A stretch of DNA of 64,000 nucleotides, taken from the NCBI GenBank assembly GCA_004519485.1, contig CP038134.1, positions 62,001 through 126,000 of the forward strand, read 5' to 3'. Source of the DNA: Nannochloropsis oceanica. Its lineage: Eukaryota; Sar; Eustigmatophyceae; Eustigmatales; Monodopsidaceae. The notes below the pieces were generated by a model that saw nothing but the letters and a program-made list of their open reading frames with translations, was not told where the DNA came from and searched no databases. Shown in pieces: positions 20,321 to 28,674 of this stretch (position 1 is the stretch's first letter; each line of letters opens with the position of its first letter). The position numbers and the translations under genes were made by a program.

Positions 20321-23300
20321 TTAAACCTCGACCGTATGCCATGGTCCCACCAAACGACGCTTTGCTTGCCGGTCCACCTCAAACGTCGTCGACATGCCAA
20401 ACACTTTCCCAGTAACATCGCTTGCCTTTAAGTAATAATCTCCTTTTGCCTGCCCCCTAGGCACCGTCCATGCAAATGCCGCTCCACCTGTCTTATCGGT
20501 GGTAACTACACGTTTTACCAGAGCCGCCGTTTGCTTGTCCCCCGTCGCGTCTCGCCCGAAGAGAGAGACTGACAAGAAGACTCCTGCGGGGAAACCAGCA
20601 AGCTCCACATTATACTCCTTCCCCGCTACCGCGCGCGACAAGGGCATGCCCAGATTCTCCGAATCTACCAACCGGACGGACTGTTCCCCTGCTGCTGAGC
20701 CCACCTCATCGGCAAATGCTTTGGTGAAATCTAGGCTCGCATACGCCGGAACGTTGAACTGCTGGAGCACCACGCCGTCTAGTGCTTGGATGAGGACTCC
20801 TTCGCGCGCATTGAGGTAGTCGCCTACATACAGATCCATGTCTTGGTAACCCTCCGAGGACTTTTCGCTCAGGGCAGTTGCCAACGCCTGTGCCTTCGCC
20901 GTATCAGACGTCACAAACACAGCCTTAAGCACGTGTGTGTTGGGGTACTCTGCGTTGGCCAGTGCAGACGTTCGGCGCCGGCGCTCCTTTCGTTGCCTGA
21001 CTTCCTCCTCCTCGTCCTCCTCCGTTTTCATGTCCTCTTGCTCTCCCCCCTCCCGGTTCTGCCGCAATCGGCGCAAAGCACGCCGTCGCGCCCTTGTCGC
21101 GGGGGCCGTAGCATCCGCCAAGCCGGTGAAAAAGTCATCGGGCATTCCGGAAAATGTCGAGACATGGATGCCCGATGTCCCATTTGCCTTGAAATAGCCC
21201 TGTAACGCCCGACGGAGCCATTCAGGGTCCAGTCCTCCCTCTTCCACCTCCGCGCCCGTAGTGGGCAAAAACTCGGCTACCACAACATGGGTGGGGTCAA
21301 ATGCGACATCGCCAAAGTCAAAGGCTGCTTGCACGCCCGCTGGGGCCCCAGCCTGAAGGACCGCACATGAGTCCTCAACGTCACAGGTGTCGAGGCCCTT
21401 GCCGCCCACGAGCTCCGTCTCGCACACCCCGCAGTAATCGAGATGTTCATTATTGATCTGAAGAGTGAGAGGTTCCCTGTTCAGGTAGTTGTTCAGCTCC
21501 GAGTCTTTGGTGGCCTTGATAAAGGCCGGACTCTCGCGTAGCGCCGCAATGTCTCCCGCAGCCTTCAACAGTTTCTCCGGCACCCAGCTCTTAAACTTCT
21601 CGTCTATGCCCTCAGCCCTTACGTCAAGCAAATTGTCCACATCCAGACCAACGGCCAGAAGCTTTGACGAGCCCCCATCCGCGTCGTCGTCAAAGAGACT
21701 TACGGCGTCCGTGAGAGCCGCGCCGGACAAGCGTCGCTTCCGCAGTCCCCGGACACGATCAGTGCTGCTCACGTTACTTATCCCCTCGTACAAATTGAAC
21801 TCGGGGTCTGAGTCTAACATGTGTGACGCCCATTTAATATTTCCCTCCACCATCCCCCCTCCCGTCACGAACGCGCTGCCTTTGCCCGTGGCCTCAGTGT
21901 TGCCCTGAATCCAAAAATTGGCGGGATGTGCCATGTGCATCATCATCATGTCGTCCATCATCATGTCGTCGTCCATCATCATGTCGTCGTTCATCCTCAT
22001 ACCATTGGCTGTTGCTCTTCCCCTTCCGCCATGGTGTCCGCCCCCTCCAAAGGTCGAGTTCGGCATCATCACGTCGTCCGTCATCATCGGCATGGTCGGC
22101 CCTGAGAAGGCCATTAGTGCCATTGGCATAGAGACTGGAGATAAGGCAATCACTGCAGACCCCCCTCCTACATACATCACCATCCCCAGCCCAGCAAAGT
22201 ACGACACTGCCATGGGCATGAAAATCGGATTCCCGACCCATACCATGATTCCCGCCCCCTGTGATACCATCCCACCTAAGCCCAAGAACGAATAAACCGC
22301 CCAGAACATGGCCATTGGACATCCAACCCACACTGAGACGCCCGCACCGTTGTAACTGAAGCCACCTTGCCCATGTACGGCCACAGTGGACCCATACATG
22401 GTAGCAGGTACGCCCACATGAGACGACACACCCGCGCCCACAAACTCCGCCATGCCCGTCATAGCCATGTAGCCCGGTCCCGAGAATTGCGTAAAGGTCG
22501 CTCCAGACTCTATCAACACTCCTGCACCCACAGCATTGTACATGCCCGCGCCAAAGCACGACATAACGGCATATGCTTGTTCGTTCGTGACACCCGTGGC
22601 CACCAAGACCCCCGCGCCCGTTGCAAAGGAGCCGAGGCCCATAAAGTTCATTGCCACCGACACGAACCGGAAGTCGACCCCCGTCATAATTGTCACCCCC
22701 CCCCCCGTGAAGATAACCATCCCTGCAACACCCATGGACATTGCGACTGACTGCCACTGAAACGTGCACCAGGTCAAGACTGTATTCCCCCCCAGTGTCG
22801 CCACGTGCCACCCCGCACCAGCGTAATTGCAGAAAAGCATGGTGTTAGTAAACGTGCAACCCGTCATAAATACATTCCCTGCCACCACCAGCACGTCGGC
22901 CCCAATCATGACTTGATCCGTAAAAGGCATGAAAATCATCGAGTCCCAGAAGTGGCAATTGAAGAACCGGACCGTCCCACCTGTCACATAGACATGCCCT
23001 CCATACATCCTCCACCCGGTAAAATCCAGTTGGTCCTGAATTGCCCTCTCGGTCATTCCCTGGTCCGTCATAACCGCTAGGAAAATGACGCCCACAAAGT
23101 TCGCCCCCTCTGCACCTTCCTCCAGCAAGACCCCTCCTCCTTTCACCTCCAGGACCTTAGAGTTGATGTCTTCCCGTCCCTCCAGCCCGTATCTATCCCG
23201 GTACATCCCCATACCTTGCCGAACCCTAACGTACTGTAGTTCCAGGAAACCACCGTCCATGACAGTAAAGGCGCGCATGCCCATCATTGCATCGATGGTG

Positions 23301-24007
23301 GGGAGAAAGGCCGGGTGGCCCAAAATGCGGACGTGCCGCATGACCATGATCTCGTTCATTTCCATCAGCATGTATGCATCTGGTTCGGGGTTGGAAAGGA
23401 TGACAAGAGGGCAGTCGCCCTCCTCCACTGCAACTTGGAGCTCGTCAATGTCCATAGGCCAACATGTGTCCTTTCCAATGAACTGCTGCAGATCCACTGC
23501 GGCTTTGGGACTGTCGCCACCCATGTCCATGTCCATGTCCATGCCCTTCATCTTATCCTTGTTCATCCCCGCCATGGTCAAATCGCCCTTATTGATGGCC
23601 TCATTCATTTGTAAAGGATCACCGATGCTGTTCTTGGCGATGGCTGCTTGGAGTGCTGCCTCCATCTCAGGCGTGAGAGGGGTAGTGGGCACGGAGGAAG
23701 AGGAGGAGGAGGAGGAGGAGGAGGAGGAGGAGGAGGATGCGTCCAACGAATCCTTGGGACCGTCCTGGATGCTCTCAAGAATGTCAATCAGTGCATCTCC
23801 GGGGCTCTCCTTGGTGACAGGCGGAGTGATACTGCTGCTGGTGCTGCTGCTCCCCTTGCTAACACTCTTGCCTCCAACCGTAAAGATGATGGCAAGGACA
23901 CCGCCCATCACCGCCGCTAAGATGAGTCCCCCAACGACGTAGCGTCGTATGCGACGGCTGCCTCCATTTCCAGGTGCGGCCGAGGATGGTGCAGGTACTG
24001 CAGACAT
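20321..24007 (-). CDS. Membrane-anchored Met/Gly-rich beta-solenoid protein, novel
   Basis: Single exon, 1228 residues. Arg-rich cytosolic N-terminus (SRRIRR) precedes one membrane helix at about 23-44 (YVVGGLILAAVMGGVLAIIF), giving a type II topology with the bulk outside or in a lumen. A polySer stretch (about 91-105) and a Met/Asp segment (MDMDMDMGG, about 156-164) follow. From about 336 to 640 lies a solenoid: a G-A-G-V/I start recurs at residues 464, 494, 524, 554, 584 and 614, exactly 30 apart, with looser coils before. Then comes an acidic Met run (about 668-694), a Cys cluster (DYCGVCETELVGG, then DTCDVEDSC), an Arg/Glu-rich linker and a C-terminal region that looks like a beta-sandwich. 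The pattern suggests a parallel beta-helix. No enzyme motif is recognised; metal binding by the Met runs is inference. Confidence 0.85.
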   Translation of the reverse strand: MSAVPAPSSAAPGNGGSRRIRRYVVGGLILAAVMGGVLAIIFTVGGKSVSKGSSSTSSSITPPVTKESPGDALIDILESIQDGPKDSLDASSSSSSSSSSSSSSSVPTTPLTPEMEAALQAAIAKNSIGDPLQMNEAINKGDLTMAGMNKDKMKGMDMDMDMGGDSPKAAVDLQQFIGKDTCWPMDIDELQVAVEEGDCPLVILSNPEPDAYMLMEMNEIMVMRHVRILGHPAFLPTIDAMMGMRAFTVMDGGFLELQYVRVRQGMGMYRDRYGLEGREDINSKVLEVKGGGVLLEEGAEGANFVGVIFLAVMTDQGMTERAIQDQLDFTGWRMYGGHVYVTGGTVRFFNCHFWDSMIFMPFTDQVMIGADVLVVAGNVFMTGCTFTNTMLFCNYAGAGWHVATLGGNTVLTWCTFQWQSVAMSMGVAGMVIFTGGGVTIMTGVDFRFVSVAMNFMGLGSFATGAGVLVATGVTNEQAYAVMSCFGAGMYNAVGAGVLIESGATFTQFSGPGYMAMTGMAEFVGAGVSSHVGVPATMYGSTVAVHGQGGFSYNGAGVSVWVGCPMAMFWAVYSFLGLGGMVSQGAGIMVWVGNPIFMPMAVSYFAGLGMVMYVGGGSAVIALSPVSMPMALMAFSGPTMPMMTDDVMMPNSTFGGGGHHGGRGRATANGMRMNDDMMMDDDMMMDDMMMMHMAHPANFWIQGNTEATGKGSAFVTGGGMVEGNIKWASHMLDSDPEFNLYEGISNVSSTDRVRGLRKRRLSGAALTDAVSLFDDDADGGSSKLLAVGLDVDNLLDVRAEGIDEKFKSWVPEKLLKAAGDIAALRESPAFIKATKDSELNNYLNREPLTLQINNEHLDYCGVCETELVGGKGLDTCDVEDSCAVLQAGAPAGVQAAFDFGDVAFDPTHVVVAEFLPTTGAEVEEGGLDPEWLRRALQGYFKANGTSGIHVSTFSGMPDDFFTGLADATAPATRARRRALRRLRQNREGGEQEDMKTEEDEEEEVRQRKERRRRTSALANAEYPNTHVLKAVFVTSDTAKAQALATALSEKSSEGYQDMDLYVGDYLNAREGVLIQALDGVVLQQFNVPAYASLDFTKAFADEVGSAAGEQSVRLVDSENLGMPLSRAVAGKEYNVELAGFPAGVFLSVSLFGRDATGDKQTAALVKRVVTTDKTGGAAFAWTVPRGQAKGDYYLKASDVTGKVFGMSTTFEVDRQAKRRLVGPWHTVEV

Positions 24008-24145
24008 TGGGGAGTTATAAGACGAGAGCTGCGCTGCTGCGTGCCAGGGGTTAAGCTTCTCCTTGTTGCCTTTGTTGGGTCTGCCTGCTGTGTTGATGAA
24101 GTGGGTATGAAAAGAGGGCGATCAAGTTAGACAGACGAAAAGACG

Positions 24146-24239
24146 GGGTGGCATCAAGTCCGTAACCGGGTTCTGCCCAAAACTCCGTAGATGGGTGGCA
24201 TCAAGTCCGTAACCGGGTTCTGCCCAAAACTCCGTAGAT
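24146..24239. repeat. 47-bp perfect direct repeat
   Basis: Two adjacent copies, 24146-24192 and 24193-24239, starting GGGTGGCATCAAGTCCGTAA and ending CTCCGTAGAT. They are identical by eye, so the duplication is recent. They sit about 140-240 bp upstream of the solenoid gene's start codon. Confidence 0.95.
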
Positions 24240-24599
24240 GCTCTTTGCGTGTCCACGACGGTCCATCCGCTCTCTGCGCCTCGAGCGATGCTCCGGAGAA
24301 TGAGCACCTGGACGGCAAGAGGCACGGATGTGCCTGTGTATGTTTTCTTTCTTATTGGCCACGAGCAAAACTTTGACCCACTGCCCTTTGCCATTTTCAT
24401 TGTCTTTCGGGCTTGCACAAGCCAATACGACGGGATGGCCATTTTGCGTCTGGTCGTCGCCATATCAACTGCCCTCGAGGCGTTGACGATTTTTTAACAG
24501 CAGGCAACTTGCATGTCCCGCATGCAGCAGCTGAAGACGAGTCCCGAAACCATCAAATATGCATAATTTGTATGTGTAAATTAAAAGTGCAGACTGAAC

Positions 24600-25055
24600 G
24601 TGCCAAAGTGCTCAAGCTGCCCTGGCCGTCCAGTCAATGGCCAAGCTATATTCTCATCATGCCGCGCGTACAGCACTCCTTCGGAGTTTGTACCGGAGGC
24701 TCCTAACGAATCTGCCCGTTGGCAAAAAGCATTGGGCGATATTATGCGGTTCCCATTTCTTACTGCACCTTGCAGGACCATGTCTTGATGTAAAGGGAAG
24801 TTTGTGTAAAACAATGTTGACACTTTTTGTATAGACGCGGAAATTGTCCAGGCCGTCCAACAACCTGCCACGGCTCTTCTCATCATGTCGCGCGCCCTGC
24901 ACTTTTTCGGAGTTTGTACCAAGGGCTACCAACATGAATGGGACGGCCTGTCGACATTCGAGATGGATGACACTGTGCATTCGTAGTCCTCATATCACTT
25001 TGCGGGGCTGTGTCCTGGTGTGAAGAGGCGCAGCGGGGTGATATTGGCCATGGGC
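24600..25055. repeat. Diverged tandem duplication, unit about 228 bp
   Basis: CTCATCATGCCGCGCG at 24653 recurs as CTCATCATGTCGCGCG at 24879 (offset 226), both followed by CTT/TTT CGGAGTTTGTACC. TGCAGGACCATGTCTTGATG at 24771 recurs as TGCGGGGCTGTGTCCTGGTG at 25001 (offset 230). Upstream, GGCCGTCCA also recurs in each unit. An old duplication that has drifted. It lies in the promoter side of the GMC gene. Confidence 0.8.
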
Positions 25056-25197
25056 CGTCTGGTAGGCTGCACATCGCGGTGCGGTGATCTCGACATAGAA
25101 ATGTTGTAACCCGCACTCACGCAGACTTCACTATCACTATACATAATTCACATATAGGAGTCCGACAAAAATTATTGTTCTTGGCTCTTTCGGTCAT

Positions 25198-27337
25198 ATG
25201 CATCTACCCTCTACTCTGGGGCCATCGGCCCAGCGGTTGCTCTCCCTCGCGGCAACGACGGCAATGCTCCTTTCGCCCCCCGTCCTGGCCGGGACTTATG
25301 GCATGTCCTCCAAGAGCATGAAGAATTCAACTATGGGAGGGTCCGCCAAGGCCGATCATACCTTTTACGACTATATTGTGGTTGGCTCGGGTCCCGGCGG
25401 CGCCACGGTCGCCCGGCTGCTGAGCGACGACCCGAAGAATAAGGTGCTTCTGATCGAAGCGGGCGAAAATCGGGACAATGATCCTCCTATCACGGATTCA
25501 GCAGATGCTTGGATTGTGCCTGTGGACTATGTTCCCGAGTATTTTTGGCAAATAGCTATGTTACATAACAATTTCGAATACGGGACGCATGAGTGGCCCG
25601 CTTACCCGTCGCGCCGTGTGGTTGAGGAATTTTACGCAGAAGAGGTTGAGGAAGGCAAGCGTCGGCAAGAACTTGAGGATGCCATCCTTAATCGGCGCTT
25701 TGGCGGAGGCAAGACGAAGGGCGCATCGCGGCAACGTCGCGCGCTTGCTGAAAAGGTACACCGTCGTCTACACGGCTACGAAGGAGAGATGTCGATGGAG
25801 CAGTACATGGGAGGACGGCTGATGGGTGGGAGTAGCTCCATAAATGGTCAACAATATGTGTGGCCTACAAAACAGTTGCTTGAATCGATCCAGGCGGAAG
25901 TGGGTGGCGACGAAGACTGGTCGCCCGAAAACGTCTACGCTTTGCTGCGAGAACTTGAAAACTACGAAGGCAGTTCTCCCCAAGCTAGGGGGACGGAAGG
26001 CCCCTTGAACGTAAAGCAAGCGCCTGCAAATGCCACCGCGTCCAAGGCCGGAAATGACTTTGTGGCTTCCATCATAAACGCCACGGGAGTGTCTTTGTTG
26101 GATGACTATAACGATCCAGAGACACCAATCGGTGCTTTCCTGCAATGGCAACTGACACAGAACCCTGACGGCAGTCGCGCGAGCTCTTCGACATCAATGC
26201 TGAACGCGGAGACCAGGGCCCGAAAAAATTTGGTCATAAAGACACGGGCCACGGCAATGTATGTCAAGTTCAAGAAGAATGTGGCTCAAGGCATCTACTA
26301 CACACACGCTGGTATCGGCCAAACTGCGTATGCCCGCAAGGAAGTCATCATTGCAGCGGGCCATCGCTCGAGCCTGCTCCTGGAGAACTCTGGCGTTGGA
26401 GATGCTCGTGTAATTGAGCCATTGCTTCACCGTGTGGGTTTCGAGATGGTGGCTGACGTGCCTGGCGTAGGGGCTTACTTGGGCAATGATGGCGTCCTCA
26501 TGTTAAAGTTGAATCGCTCGGATTCGACGGAGCACCGAGATGCAACTCCCAATGACTTGTACTCCGGTGGTGCTTTTCTACCATGGCCTAACGCCACTAC
26601 GGCTAACCACTTTCCTCAAACGACGCAGCGATTTTCCCAGCTATTAGGCACGGACCAGCTCGGTGGAGAGGAAGGCCTAGACTTCTTCCACATTGGGGTC
26701 ATTTTGCTCAACACATCCTCGAATGGCTTTGCCCACATCCAAAGCGCGGATCCTTTGTACGCGCCGTTGGTGACAGCTCGCACCTTTAACGACAAGATGG
26801 ACAGAGCTAATTGGTGGTACCTGCTTCGTTTCCAGGTCAAACCCATCATCGACCAGATGATGGAAAGGGGATACACTCTGATCAGCCCTGAATACAGCAT
26901 CTTCACTGACCCGACGAAGAATGTAAACATGAAAAACTTGTTTGAGTATCTGTTTCAGAATTACATTCCCGCCCATCACTGGTTCGGTACTTGTAAGATG
27001 GGCACGGACCCCAAACAGGGGGCGGTCACTGACAGCGGAGGCCGAGTATATGGAGTGAAACGTCTACGCGTGGCGGATGCTTCCATTTTCCCAATCAAAC
27101 TCGACGGCAACACAGGTGCGTTTTAAAAAGTGGAACAGAGAAGAAGGCAGGGAGGGAGGGGAAACAGGTAGGCATATATCTTCCGTCGTCTATCCTTTAG
27201 GATACACGCAACTTTTAAAAAAAGGATCAGTCGCACACTGATTTTCCGTCCTTATCTATCCATTTTATCTCAACACAGGCGTTCCTGCATACATTGCAGG
27301 TGGGGTGATTGCTAAGAAAATTCTCGCGGGAAAGTAA
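25198..27337 (+). CDS. Secreted GMC-family FAD oxidoreductase
   Basis: Two exons, 25198-27115 and 27279-27337, phase 1, 658 residues; reading through the intron would end the protein early at LDGNTGAF instead of LDGNTGVPAYIAGG. Glucose-methanol-choline enzymes oxidise alcohols using FAD. A signal peptide (about 1-31, ending PPVLAG) precedes a Met-rich spacer (GMSSKSMKNSTMGG). The FAD fold shows VVGSGPGGATVAR (about 61-73) and LLIEAGE (84-90). GGRLMGGSSSINGQQYVW (205-222) is the second GMC signature. The C-terminal HHWFGTCKMG provides the catalytic His (593 or 594), with Asn638 in DGNTG as the probable partner. A charged insert of about 60 residues (138-200) is unusual. Substrate unknown. Not obviously a fatty acid photodecarboxylase. 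Confidence 0.93.
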
Positions 27338-28674
27338 GGGGGTGATGGTGAAGACAGGAGCATGAGTTGACAAAAGCTAGTCCGGGGGATGGGAGGAGAA
27401 ACTTGTTGACTAGCGAGGGGCAGCAAAGCCAAGCGTGTTTTAAGTTGATTTGTTTCATAATCATTTCAATGGTTATTTTGACAGAAGAGGATATGTGCAA
27501 GGCAAGGATCGGATTGGCCTGGCCGGCCAGTACATCTGTGCGAACTAAAAGACCCTAAAAGAATAAAGTGCTCCCTAGACACGAGAGCAATCTTTTTCCG
27601 GGTGAGCGGGGTGGTTGATACTGGCTTTGTGCCAATTTATACCACGACACAATGGTTGGTATAGTTCATGTCGACTTCTTTTTCGTGTTTTTTTTTCGCC
27701 TGCTCTCTTTCACAGAGTAGTTATCTTGCTTGCTCGGACACCCGCAACAACAAGAGAGAGTCCGAATTTAGGTGCATGGAAGACAGCAACGCTGGTCGCG
27801 GCAGTGCCGCACTGATCTCCAAACCTGTGGGCATGCCGCTACAATATTGGCCGTGGCGGTACGATGATGGAGCAGTACATATTTTATTCTACGACGAAAA
27901 GTGTATTGAGAAGTCTAATGAGCTAGCACGAGCAAATTCGTATTCATGTATTTATATATCTTCGAAGTCACTCTCTTCTTTGTTGTCTCTTTGGTCATAC
28001 TTTCAAATTTTTTTTTGGTGTCTACGTTTCTTTTCGACTGATGTGGCAAGTCTTTAAATTTTCATGTCGGCTAAACCACCTGCTTTCAAAAAAGTGTAGG
28101 ACGCGCAACAAGGCGTAGCTGGTAATGTATATGTATTCATACTCATGAATGTGGGGGGCCTAAGGATAATCTAAAATGCATAACTACCCAAGAATAATAA
28201 TATGTAAATCTTCTATAAACAGACTTTGCTATTCCTGCGCGTGGTGAATAACACGCAAAAGTATCATCACATAATGGCGGTATTTTCCCTGTACTCCGTG
28301 TCTCTGCGTTTCTGCAGTTCACCACATTTTTTTTCATCCAGCATATAGGCCTTTATGATCATCTTTTGCATTCTCTTTCCATCCCTTGATACATCGAACA
28401 CTCAGTAAACCATCATGTATGAACAACTTGTATCTCATCACTCCAGGATAAAAGGCTATAGAGCCTTGTAATCACATGCAAACACCAAGCACGTACACAC
28501 ACAAGAAGAAACACTACGGATTTCATCCCACATCTTCCTTATCCATTAACTTCTTCGGCGCAAGTGTTGTTGATGTTGTTGGTTTATGCCGGTGCTGGTG
28601 CCGATACTGGTATTGGTGCCGATGTTAATGCGCCAGGTGCGGGTAAGCATGATCTTTGTATAAGTTAGTCAGCT
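27338..28674. other. Intergenic, 1.34 kb
   Basis: Convergent spacer between the GMC gene (+) and the next gene (-), holding both 3' UTRs. AT-rich with poly-T runs. No gene or repeat supported. Confidence 0.45.

Larger units (their letters stand above)
24008..25197. promoter_or_regulatory. Divergent intergenic region, solenoid protein / GMC oxidoreductase
   Basis: 1.19 kb between two start codons facing away from each other. It contains a perfect 47-bp direct repeat and a diverged tandem duplication of about 228 bp, annotated separately. Short frames here are not supported as genes. Confidence 0.5.

Noticed and set aside
25198-27337. Fatty acid photodecarboxylase
   Set aside because: Same GMC superfamily, but it has a secretory signal instead of a plastid one and the typical His of oxidases in HHWFGTCKMG; I could not see the photodecarboxylase hallmark residues.
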